35,069 nt of DNA from Saccharomonospora azurea NA-128 (GTDB lineage: Bacteria; Actinomycetota; Actinomycetes; Mycobacteriales; Pseudonocardiaceae), in NCBI RefSeq assembly GCF_000231055.2, contig NZ_CM001466.1, positions 3,748,355-3,783,423 on the forward strand, in the 5' to 3' direction. Below, piece after piece: positions 7,639 through 14,480 of this stretch. Every line of letters begins with the position of its first letter. Within the stretch, counting starts at the first letter, position 1. The position numbers and the translations under genes are program-made. The notes below the pieces were generated by a model, which worked only from the letters and a program-made list of their open reading frames with translations, ran no database searches and was not told where the DNA came from.

Positions 7639-9765
7639 GTGGCCAGCACCCAACGCTCGACCCGGTTGCGAGACCCCCTCGACGGGCTCGATCCGGAACA
7701 GCGCACGGCGGCGAGTGCGCCTCGCGGCCCGGTGTGTGTGCTCGCCGGCGCCGGCACCGGGAAGACTCGGACGATCACGCGGCGGATCGCCTACCTGGTA
7801 CGACAGGGACACGTGGCGCCCACTCAGGTGCTCGCGGTCACCTTCACCGCGCGGGCCGCGGGAGAGCTGCGCGCCCGGCTGCGGCAACTGGGTGTCGAGG
7901 GCGCGCAGGCGCGCACCTTCCACGCCGCGGCGTTGCGGCAACTGCGCTACTTCTGGCCGCGGGTCGTGGGCGACACCCAGTGGGACCTTCTCGACGGCAA
8001 CAAGCTGAGGCTCGTCGGGCACGCCGCCAACAAGCTCGGCCTCCCCACCGAGACCGAGGTTCTGCGCGACCTCGCGAGCGAGATCGAATGGGCCAAGGCG
8101 TCCCTCGTGGGGCCGGACGAGTATCCGACCGTCGCGCGGACGCGCCGCCGGGACATCGGGCACCCGGCCGAGCGCGTCGCGGAGGCGTACCGGACCTACG
8201 AGGCCCTCAAGAACGAGCGGCGGTTGCTCGACTTCGACGATCTCCTGCTGCACACCACGGCCGCGCTCGAGGAGCACCGTGGCGTGGCGGAGGAGTTCCG
8301 GGATCGCTACCGGTGTTTCGTCGTGGACGAGTACCAGGACATCACTCCCGCGCAGCAGCGGTTGCTCGACGCCTGGCTCGGTGGCCGCGACGACGTGACC
8401 GTGGTCGGTGACGTCAATCAGACGATCTACTCCTTCGGAGGCGCGTCGCCTCGGCCGTTGTTGAACTTCACCCGGCGTTACCCCGATGCCACGGTGGTCC
8501 GGCTGGAGCGGGATTACCGGTCCACGCCCCAGGTGGTGGAGCTGGCGAACCGGGTCATCAGTGGCGCGCGTGGACGTCCGGCGGGAACGCGGTTGCGGCT
8601 CATCGGGCAGCGCCCCGACGGGCCACGTCCCACCTTCGCCGAGTACGACGACGAACCGGCCGAGGCCGCGGCGGTGGCGCGACAGGTGCGGTCGCTGGTG
8701 GACACCGGTGTCCCGGCCGGGGAGATCGCCGTGCTCTTCCGCGTCAACGCGCAGTCCGAGACCTACGAGCGGGCGCTCGCCGAGGCCGGGGTGCCCTACC
8801 AGGTGCGAGGAGGCGAACGCTTCTTCCAACGGCCCGAGGTCCGACAGGCGATGAGTACGTTGCGCACCGCTGCGGCCGCGGAGTCGCGGACGTCCGCCGC
8901 CGCGAGCTCCGCCGAACTGCCGGCGATGGTGGGCGACGTCCTCGCGACCGTCGGGTGGACCCCGCGGCAGCCGTCGGGTGGCGCCGCACGGGAACGGTGG
9001 AGCGGGCTGCAGGCTCTGTACGAGCTGGCTGAGGAGTTGACGGCCGAGTTCGCCGCTCTCGCGGGGCAGCGGCCGACGTTGACGCGGTACGTCGCGGAGT
9101 TGGAGCAGCGGGCGGCGGCGCAACACCCGCCCGCTGTGGATGGCGTGACGCTGGCGTCTCTGCACGCGGCCAAGGGACTCGAATGGGATGCGGTGTTCCT
9201 CGTCGGCCTCGCCGACGGAACGGTGCCGATCCAACATGCCACCACGGACGAGGCGGTGGAGGAGGAGCGCAGGCTCTTCTACGTCGGCGTGACTCGCGCG
9301 CGGGAGCACCTCGCTCTCAGTTGGTCGCTCTCGCGATCGCCCGGTGGGCGGCCGCATCGGAGGAGGAGTCGCTTCCTCCATGGCCTCGTCCCCGAGGCCG
9401 AGGTCCCTGGGCGTGTGCGCCGCCCGTCGCGCCGGCGAGCGGGTGCCCGAGCGCTCTGTCGGGTGTGCGGGCGTGAGCTTCAGTCGACGTTGGAGGTCAA
9501 GGTCGGCCGATGCGTGGACTGTCCCTCCGATCTCGACGAGGAACTGCTCGAACGACTCCGGGCCTGGCGAGCGGAGAAGGCGAGGGAGTTGAAGATCCCC
9601 GCGTTCGTCGTGTTCACCGACGCGACGCTCGTCGCCATCGCGGAGCAGCGGCCCAGTGACATCCATGGCCTCGTGTCGATCTCGGGTATCGGGGCGACGA
9701 AGGCCGAGAGGTTCGGGGAGGACATCCTCGCGGTCGTCGACGGGACGGCCGCTGGGGGCCACTGA
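7639..9765 (+). CDS. uvrD2: UvrD2-type ATP-dependent DNA helicase with HRDC domain
   Basis: A 708-aa superfamily 1A 3'-5' DNA helicase. Walker A is GAGTGKT (37-43), the Walker B/Q motif is DEYQD (230-234), motif III is GDVNQTIYSFGGA, motif V is SLHAAKGLEWD and motif VI is FYVGVTRARE. After the motor comes a tetracysteine segment (CRVCGREL ... CVDC) and a C-terminal HRDC domain (HGLVSISGIGATKAERFGEDIL). This combination is the hallmark of mycobacterial UvrD2, an essential helicase whose tetracysteine links motor and HRDC. The GTG at 7639 is chosen because a GAGGAT box lies six bases before it and homology begins there. The neighbouring whiB7 is also a mycobacterial neighbour of uvrD2. Confidence 0.94.
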   Translation: MASTQRSTRLRDPLDGLDPEQRTAASAPRGPVCVLAGAGTGKTRTITRRIAYLVRQGHVAPTQVLAVTFTARAAGELRARLRQLGVEGAQARTFHAAALRQLRYFWPRVVGDTQWDLLDGNKLRLVGHAANKLGLPTETEVLRDLASEIEWAKASLVGPDEYPTVARTRRRDIGHPAERVAEAYRTYEALKNERRLLDFDDLLLHTTAALEEHRGVAEEFRDRYRCFVVDEYQDITPAQQRLLDAWLGGRDDVTVVGDVNQTIYSFGGASPRPLLNFTRRYPDATVVRLERDYRSTPQVVELANRVISGARGRPAGTRLRLIGQRPDGPRPTFAEYDDEPAEAAAVARQVRSLVDTGVPAGEIAVLFRVNAQSETYERALAEAGVPYQVRGGERFFQRPEVRQAMSTLRTAAAAESRTSAAASSAELPAMVGDVLATVGWTPRQPSGGAARERWSGLQALYELAEELTAEFAALAGQRPTLTRYVAELEQRAAAQHPPAVDGVTLASLHAAKGLEWDAVFLVGLADGTVPIQHATTDEAVEEERRLFYVGVTRAREHLALSWSLSRSPGGRPHRRRSRFLHGLVPEAEVPGRVRRPSRRRAGARALCRVCGRELQSTLEVKVGRCVDCPSDLDEELLERLRAWRAEKARELKIPAFVVFTDATLVAIAEQRPSDIHGLVSISGIGATKAERFGEDILAVVDGTAAGGH

Positions 9766-9824
9766 CCGCACAGCGGTGAAACCGCTGGTCAGCGACACTT
9801 TTCGACGAGTTTGCGGGAACTCGG

Positions 9825-9862
9825 AAAAATAAGTTGCCGTGCCGCTCGCAGGGCAATAACCT
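9825..9862 (+). promoter_or_regulatory. whiB7 promoter with AT-rich WhiB7-type element
   Basis: An A/T run (AAAAATAA, 9825-9832, in otherwise GC-rich DNA) lies directly upstream of a -35 TTGCCG (9834-9839), followed after exactly 17 bases by the -10 TAACCT (9857-9862). In mycobacteria and Streptomyces, WhiB7/WblC bound to SigA recognises such an AT-rich patch next to the -35 through its AT-hook. This predicts autoactivation of whiB7 from a start near 9869. Confidence 0.78.
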
Positions 9863-9942
9863 GCAAGCACTGGGTGGATACTGTGTGATTCCGGCCGCCG
9901 CGGCAGCGGTGGGCCGCCGGACAGAGTGAGGAGGTGCCAGCG

Positions 9943-10200
9943 ATGACGATCTACATGCAGAACGGCATTGCCGGCACGCCGCTGTCCGGGTTCGACCACG
10001 TCGCCCGTCGGTGTGGACACGTCACGGTGTCGCGGTATGCGCAGCAGAACGAGGGGACGCGTGTGCGCGTTGGCGTTGTTCCCGTTTCCCCTGCTGTGGC
10101 CGGCGTTGTCGATGGCGGAAACACGGCAGTTCGTCGTATGACCGCCGATCTTCCACAGCAGTTCTGGGTTCCGTTGTGCCCACAGGAGAGTGTGCCCTGA
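9943..10200 (+). CDS. Candidate upstream ORF in the whiB7 leader (85 codons)
   Basis: The ATG at 9943 has a strong ribosome-binding site AGGAGG (9928-9933) nine bases before it, the best in this part of the window. The frame reads MTIYMQNGIAGTPLSG... and ends at a TGA at 10198-10200, only 23 bases before the attenuator stem. I recognise no domain. Known whiB7 leaders carry a translated upstream ORF whose ribosome occupancy decides between termination and readthrough, so I interpret this as the sensing ORF. It is longer than I would expect for a leader peptide, and only the first part may matter. A standalone function cannot be excluded. Confidence 0.55.
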   Translation: MTIYMQNGIAGTPLSGFDHVARRCGHVTVSRYAQQNEGTRVRVGVVPVSPAVAGVVDGGNTAVRRMTADLPQQFWVPLCPQESVP

Positions 10201-10223
10201 CCTGAGTGTCAGTGGAACAGGCT

Positions 10224-10266
10224 CACAAAGGCCGCGGAACCGATATTCGGATCCGCGGCCTTTGTG
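10224..10266 (+). terminator. whiB7 leader attenuator hairpin
   Basis: A perfect 15-bp stem (10224-10238 with 10252-10266, CACAAAGGCCGCGGA and its complement) carries an extra 4-bp apical helix (10240-10243 with 10247-10250). It lies 62 bases before the whiB7 start and ~355 bases into the transcript. Placement between an upstream ORF and whiB7 matches the transcription attenuation described for whiB7 leaders. Segments 10151-10156 and 10168-10172 can pair with 10212-10218, immediately before the stem, so alternative folds are possible. Confidence 0.82.
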
Positions 10267-10327
10267 CTGTGCGGATTCGGGTGTCGGCTGAATCGAGTAG
10301 CGCACAACAACAAGAGGGAGAAAATCA

Positions 10328-10729
10328 ATGCCATCGGCGACCGCCTTCGCGTCAGAGAAGGCGTCGGAGAAGGTGCTGACCGACGACGTAAGTGCAATGG
10401 GTGTGGCCGGAATGCTGGACTCGGTGACGGCGCCTGAAGCCGATCTTCCGTGTCGTTCCGGTGACGCGGACCTGTGGTTCGCCGAGAGGCCGGCGGACCT
10501 GGAGCGCGCGAAGTACCTGTGCGGCGACTGTCCGGTCAGGAACTCCTGTCTGGCCGGCGCACTGGCCAGGCGCGAACCGTGGGGAGTCTGGGGCGGCGAG
10601 ATCTTCGAACGAGGAGCGATCGTGGCGAGGAAGAGGCCGCGTGGCCGACCCCGCAAGCACCCGGTGCAGCCCCCTGCGTCGGCGACGACCCCCGTCACCC
10701 AGCGAAGCGAACAGCGGAGTGCGGCATGA
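10328..10729 (+). CDS. whiB7: WhiB7/WblC redox-sensing transcription factor for antibiotic response
   Basis: A 133-aa Wbl protein. Cys42, Cys65, Cys68 and Cys74 (C-X22-C-X2-C-X5-C) bind the [4Fe-4S] cluster. GVWGG (86-90) is the family turn, and RGRPRK (105-110) is the AT-hook diagnostic of WhiB7. It binds the SigA subunit of RNA polymerase and switches on intrinsic resistance genes when translation is inhibited. The ATG at 10328 has AGGGAG seven bases upstream. Regulation is visible in the long leader: AT-rich promoter, upstream ORF and attenuator. Its stop overlaps the start of the next small gene (ATGA). The N-terminal ~35 residues are a variable extension. Confidence 0.95.
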   Translation: MPSATAFASEKASEKVLTDDVSAMGVAGMLDSVTAPEADLPCRSGDADLWFAERPADLERAKYLCGDCPVRNSCLAGALARREPWGVWGGEIFERGAIVARKRPRGRPRKHPVQPPASATTPVTQRSEQRSAA

Positions 10730-10983
10730 CCACCATGTTCCGCGATTCCACGACGCTGTACCCGAAAACCATTCACGGAGACGAGCGCACCACCGATCGT
10801 CCCGGATCGACCGACAAGGAATTCACTGCCATGTTGATGAATGAAGAACTCGCCAGAGAACGAATACGGGATATGCTCCAAGCCGCGTCCGATCGACGCG
10901 CCGCCCGCGACGCGAGAAGACCTCGGAAACGAGTGCGTACGGTCGACGAGGTTCATCGCTGGGCGCAGAGCAATCCACTGTGA
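10726..10983 (+). CDS. Small basic protein translationally coupled to whiB7, function unknown
   Basis: An 85-aa protein starting in an ATGA overlap with the whiB7 stop. The first ~35 residues look disordered. The second half (MNEELARERIRDMLQ onwards) is a basic amphipathic helix followed by an Arg-rich stretch (RRPRKRVR) and a short tail. A second possible start is the ATG at 10831, with AAGGA about 11 bases upstream; that 50-aa form resembles the short actinobacterial proteins of the LARxRxxxMLxAA type found widely, whose function I do not know. Base composition is slightly more AT-rich than in neighbouring genes. Coupling to whiB7 means it should be induced under the same conditions. Nucleic-acid or ribosome binding would suit its charge, but that is conjecture. 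Confidence 0.6.
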   Translation: MTTMFRDSTTLYPKTIHGDERTTDRPGSTDKEFTAMLMNEELARERIRDMLQAASDRRAARDARRPRKRVRTVDEVHRWAQSNPL

Positions 10984-10989
10984 AGGGTG

Positions 10990-11019
10990 CGGGGGCAGCG
11001 GCGTACGTCGCTGCCCCCG
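10990..11019 (+). terminator. Hairpin after the whiB7 two-gene unit
   Basis: An 11-bp stem (10990-11000 with 11009-11019, GGGGGCAGCG/CGCTGCCCCC plus one outer pair) with an eight-base loop. It starts seven bases after the small gene's stop and ends 31 bases before the methyltransferase start. No T run follows, so termination may be partial. Confidence 0.7.
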
Positions 11020-11049
11020 TCCTCGTCCGTGCTGGGAAGGAACGTCGAC

Positions 11050-11925
11050 ATGCCGGGTACGACTCATGACGACATCGACTGGGCTTCGAGGCTCACGGAG
11101 TTGCGACGGTTGGACGCGCTCGAACGCGCAGCCGTGCACGAGGTCGCTGAGAAGCTGGCCGGGGGAGCGCCACCGGATGCGGTCGTCGTGGACGCGGGAT
11201 GCGGCGCTGGGGGAATGAGCGCCGCCCTGGCCTCCGTGCTGCGGAACAACGGAGGCGGGACGCTCGTGCTCGTGGACGCCGTCGAGGAGCTGCTCGATGC
11301 GGCTCGGGAGTCGGCCACCGCGGCGGGCGGGGATGCCGTGTCCGTGAGTGCCGTGGCCGCGGACGTCGCCACGGAGCCGCTCGGGTCGACGGTGCCGGGA
11401 GCCGATCTGGTGTGGGCGTCGGCGATGGTGCACCACCTGCCGGACCAGCAGGCCGGCGTGGCGGCGCTGGCGGCGATGCTGGCTCCGGGAGGGGTGCTGG
11501 CGCTCGCCGAGGGTGGAACGCCCCAGCAGTTCCTCCCCTGGGACATCGGCCTGGGCCGCCCCGGATTGGAAGCGCGGCTCAACATGGCGCGAGACGACTG
11601 GTTCGGCGAGCTGCGCGCCGGTATCCACGGCGCGGTACCCATGCCGTACGGCTGGACGACGGCACTGACTCGGGCCGGTCTCGAGGACGCGACGTCGTTC
11701 AGCTATCTCGTCGAGCACCCCGCGCCCGCGAGCGAGGCTGCGCGCCGGTACGCGGTCGCGCGATTCACCTGGCTCGCCGAGACCGTGGGCGACCGGTTGA
11801 GTGCGACCGACCGGGAGGTCGTCACCGCGTTGCTCGACCCGGGCGGCCCCCACTTCCTCGGCGCACGGGACGACGTCTTCCTGCTGTACGCCCGCACGGT
11901 CCACACCGCGCGGCGGCCTCGGTGA
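11050..11925 (+). CDS. Class I SAM-dependent methyltransferase
   Basis: A 291-aa Rossmann-fold methyltransferase. Motif I is VVVDAGCGAGG (45-55), the acidic residue ending strand 2 is in LVLVDAVEELL, and motif IV is ADLVWASAMVHHLPD. The C-terminal half is longer than in minimal UbiE-type enzymes and may bind the substrate, which I cannot name. The ATG at 11050 has an AAGGAA ribosome-binding site about eight bases upstream. No promoter is evident in the 31 bases after the whiB7-operon hairpin, so expression may depend on readthrough from whiB7. If so it could belong to the antibiotic response, yet it shows no Erm-type rRNA methylase motif (NxPY) and more likely acts on a small molecule. Confidence 0.85.
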   Translation: MPGTTHDDIDWASRLTELRRLDALERAAVHEVAEKLAGGAPPDAVVVDAGCGAGGMSAALASVLRNNGGGTLVLVDAVEELLDAARESATAAGGDAVSVSAVAADVATEPLGSTVPGADLVWASAMVHHLPDQQAGVAALAAMLAPGGVLALAEGGTPQQFLPWDIGLGRPGLEARLNMARDDWFGELRAGIHGAVPMPYGWTTALTRAGLEDATSFSYLVEHPAPASEAARRYAVARFTWLAETVGDRLSATDREVVTALLDPGGPHFLGARDDVFLLYARTVHTARRPR

Positions 11926-11940
11926 CCTCGCTTCCATCGG

Positions 11941-12957
11941 TCACCCGCGAGCTTCGGACAGCACGGTCGGACGGGGGCGTCGAGCGGCGTAGCGGAAGGC
12001 ACGAACCAGCTCGGCGATGACGAGATCACCGTGGTGCCGGACCATCGAAGACGGGCTGCGCACCAGCACGACGCCCGCGGAAGCCAGGGCGAGCCGGTCG
12101 CGCTCCTGCTGCGCCCTCGGCCGGTGGGTGCTGGTGGGAGGTGTGACAGACCATGCCAGCCCGACGTCGTCCCACCACGCGTCGACCGTGCCCAGGGGAC
12201 GCCGGTCGCGGGTGAGCACCGTCGTGTCCCACCGCGGGGGCGGGAGAGGACAGCGGCGGGCCAGCTCGCGCGCGCTTCGGCGGACGTCGCACGCGTCGGT
12301 GTGGGCGAGCGTGCGGAGGTGCATGCGAACGGCGGCCGAACCGCGCTGTGAGCCCTCGTCGACCTCTGCTCGGAGCTCGTCGAGGTCGCACAGCCCCTCC
12401 TCGATCGTGAGCGCCAACAGCCGCCGGATTCGTTCGGGATCGGTCTCGCGACGGGCCGCGTCGACCACCGCCCGCGTCGGGGGTGCGTAGGGGAGCCCGT
12501 CGATGAGGACGGGTGCCGGGAGGCGTGCGGTGCGTTCGACGGTCAGGAACGCGGGCGGCGTCAGCCGACGACCCGCGGACACGAGAGTCTGCACGACCCT
12601 GGGGGCCGGGAGACGGACACCGTGTGCCCGGAGAGCGTCGACACCCGTGATGACGCCCTCCGGCCCGAGGTAGGCGATGGCGGCGTGCAGCAGTTGGTGC
12701 CGGGTCGGCTCACCGCAGCCCAGCAGGACCACGCCCGTGGCGATGCGTCGCCATGGGCCGCCCGGTCTGCACCGTTTGGTGATCGTGCTCGGGTGGACGC
12801 CGAGGGAGCGCAGTTGAGCCACCGACAGCACCAGCGCTTGCGGATCGGCCGGGCGAGCCGATGTGCTCGCTGTGGAGAACACCGACGTCATCGTGGGGCC
12901 GACGAGGCGGTCGGAGGGCTGCGTGACCGGGGTCGCTACCGATGTCGTTGTTGCCAT
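11941..12957 (-). CDS. AbiEi-like antitoxin-domain protein with degenerate nuclease-like C-terminus
   Basis: A 338-aa protein of the large actinobacterial group annotated as type IV toxin-antitoxin AbiEi-domain proteins. The N-terminal part (~45-100) is a winged-helix-like region (LVLSVAQLRSLGVHPSTITKR). The middle (~160-210) contains PPTRAVVDAARR, and the C-terminal ~80 residues align in pattern with the DUF559/Vsr-like PD-(D/E)XK fold (LGTVDAWWDDVGLAWSVT ... ERDRLALASAGVVLVR). The usual Glu-X-Asp/Lys strand is replaced by AWSVT, so catalysis looks lost. No AbiEii toxin gene is adjacent. The ATG at 12957 has a CAAGCT box six bases before it. It converges on the methyltransferase gene with only 15 bases between the stop codons. 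Confidence 0.72.
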   Translation of the reverse strand: MATTTSVATPVTQPSDRLVGPTMTSVFSTASTSARPADPQALVLSVAQLRSLGVHPSTITKRCRPGGPWRRIATGVVLLGCGEPTRHQLLHAAIAYLGPEGVITGVDALRAHGVRLPAPRVVQTLVSAGRRLTPPAFLTVERTARLPAPVLIDGLPYAPPTRAVVDAARRETDPERIRRLLALTIEEGLCDLDELRAEVDEGSQRGSAAVRMHLRTLAHTDACDVRRSARELARRCPLPPPRWDTTVLTRDRRPLGTVDAWWDDVGLAWSVTPPTSTHRPRAQQERDRLALASAGVVLVRSPSSMVRHHGDLVIAELVRAFRYAARRPRPTVLSEARG

Positions 12958-13007
12958 GCGCCGAGCTTGCACCGCCCGCACCGGGTCGGGCGCAGCTTCC
13001 CGCGCGA

Positions 13008-13069
13008 TGTGGACAACCGCAGGCTGTCAACGGTGCCACTCACACCGCGCCGGGTGCTCCTGTGGACAA
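13008..13069. promoter_or_regulatory. Two direct TTGTCCACA (DnaA-box-like) sites
   Basis: TGTGGACAA occurs at 13008-13016 and again at 13061-13069, both the exact complement of the actinobacterial DnaA-box consensus TTGTCCACA. They lie in the 118-base gap between the UbiB-like gene and the AbiEi-like gene. Whether DnaA binds here is untested. Confidence 0.4.
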
Positions 13070-13075
13070 CTCGCG

Positions 13076-14419
13076 TCAGGCAGCGAAGCCCGGCTGCCAC
13101 CGCTCGACGATGCTCCGCACGGGCAGCTCGGCGTCCAGTTGGCACAGGATGCCGATGGCACCGGCCGTCACGCGGTGGATGAGCAGCCACTGCGGCGGTA
13201 GGTTCAGCGACCGGCCGGTGTGGAAGTCCTTGTTCCGCGTGTCGCCCATGCGCATGGCCTGCTTCTGGGCCCACTCCCGCGTGAAGTGGAACGTCTCCTC
13301 GGTGAGCGGAGCGACGAGGGGCAGCAACCACGCGTGGACGTCGTCGGCGTCGAGCCCCACCTCCGGGCGCACGAAGCCCTCCGCCCTCAGCACTTCGAAG
13401 AGGTCCTGCGAGCGACCTTCGAGAGCCAGCCGCATCATCACGCCGAGGGCGTGTGGCGCGCCGTCCGGCAGGTGCGCGACGGCACCGAAGTCGATGACAC
13501 ACAGCCGGCCGTCGTCGAGCAGCATGAAGTTGCCGGGGTGCGGGTCGGAGTGGAGAAGGCGGACCCGCGCCGGCGACGAGTAGTGGAACTCGGCGAGGAG
13601 CCGGCCCGCTTCGTTGCGTTCCTCTCTGGAACCGCCGGCGATGATCTTCGAGTACGGCGTGCCGGTGACCCACTCGGACACGATCACCTTGGGGGCGCTC
13701 GCCACGACTCGGGGAACGTACACGTTCTCGTCGCCGTGGAACGCCTTCGCGAACCGCCGCTGGTTGTCGGCTTCGCTCCGGTAGTCGAGCTCCTCGTTCA
13801 TGCGGTCGGCGAGTTCGTTGAGCAGGGGCTTCACCTCGGCCCCCGGCAGAAGGGCCTGGAACAGCCTGCTGAACCGCTGGAGCTGCCTCAGGTCGCTGCG
13901 CAGCGCCTCGTCGGCACCCGGGTACTGGACCTTGACGGCGACTTCCCGGCCGTCGTGCCAGACGGCCCGGTGGACCTGCCCGATGCTCGCGGACGCGGCG
14001 GGTTCGTCGTCGAACTCGGCGAACCGCTGCATCCACGACCGACCCAGTTGCTCGGCGAGGACGCGCCGCGTCTGCCGTGCCGGCATCGGGGGCGCAGCAG
14101 CCTGGAGCCGGGTCAGCGCATCCCGGTACGGAGCGGCGAACTCCTCGGGAACGGCGGCCTCGAACACGCTGAGTGCCTGCCCGAACTTCATCGCGCCGCC
14201 CTTGAGGGTGCCGAGCACCTCGAACAGCTGCTCCGCGGCCTTGGCCGACAGCGTGGCGTTGACGTCCTCGGCGCTCTGCCCGGTGAGCCGCCGTCCCCAT
14301 CCGCCCACGGCCCGACCTGCTATGCCGAGTGGCAGGCTCGCGAGCTTCGCCGTGCGTGCCGCTGTCCGCCGAGGCAGGGGCGTGTCCTGGTCGCCGGGAG
14401 AGTCGTGGGAGTCCGTCAC
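13076..14419 (-). CDS. ABC1/UbiB/AarF-family atypical protein kinase-like ATPase
   Basis: A 447-aa member of the UbiB family. The diagnostic KxGQ motif is KFGQ (78-81), the Ala-rich loop replacing the glycine loop is AASASIGQVH (141-150), the lysine of VAVK is Lys163, the catalytic-loop motif is HSDPHPGNF (290-298) and the metal-binding DFG begins at Asp310. Family members support quinone or lipid biosynthesis through ATPase activity. Actinomycetes make menaquinone rather than ubiquinone, so the substrate pathway here is open. In M. tuberculosis the corresponding gene lies next to whiB7, as recalled. The GTG at 14419 has a CAGAAT box seven bases upstream. The gene follows the E1-like gene with a 61-base gap and may be co-transcribed. 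Confidence 0.9.
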   Translation of the reverse strand: MTDSHDSPGDQDTPLPRRTAARTAKLASLPLGIAGRAVGGWGRRLTGQSAEDVNATLSAKAAEQLFEVLGTLKGGAMKFGQALSVFEAAVPEEFAAPYRDALTRLQAAAPPMPARQTRRVLAEQLGRSWMQRFAEFDDEPAASASIGQVHRAVWHDGREVAVKVQYPGADEALRSDLRQLQRFSRLFQALLPGAEVKPLLNELADRMNEELDYRSEADNQRRFAKAFHGDENVYVPRVVASAPKVIVSEWVTGTPYSKIIAGGSREERNEAGRLLAEFHYSSPARVRLLHSDPHPGNFMLLDDGRLCVIDFGAVAHLPDGAPHALGVMMRLALEGRSQDLFEVLRAEGFVRPEVGLDADDVHAWLLPLVAPLTEETFHFTREWAQKQAMRMGDTRNKDFHTGRSLNLPPQWLLIHRVTAGAIGILCQLDAELPVRSIVERWQPGFAA

Positions 14420-14480
14420 GACAGCGATTCTGCCTTCCGGATCACCACTTCCGCACTTATTTCAGCGTGTGAAGAGGAAG

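Noticed and set aside
9816-9841. GGAAC followed 18 bases later by GTG near the whiB7 promoter, considered as a SigR-type promoter.
   Set aside because: The downstream element is GTG and not GTT, and the TTGCCG-N17-TAACCT promoter with an AT-rich patch is a much better fit.
11050-11925. Methyltransferase as an Erm-like 23S rRNA methylase because it neighbours whiB7.
   Set aside because: The NxPY-type catalytic motif of rRNA adenine N6-methylases is missing; motifs match small-molecule methyltransferases better.
7573-11937. Minus-strand reading frame that remains open upstream of the DUF4191 start for more than 4 kb, antisense to uvrD2, whiB7 and the methyltransferase gene.
   Set aside because: The translation is Arg/His/Pro-rich without domains, it opposes well-recognised genes, and long antisense frames arise from GC bias at third codon positions.
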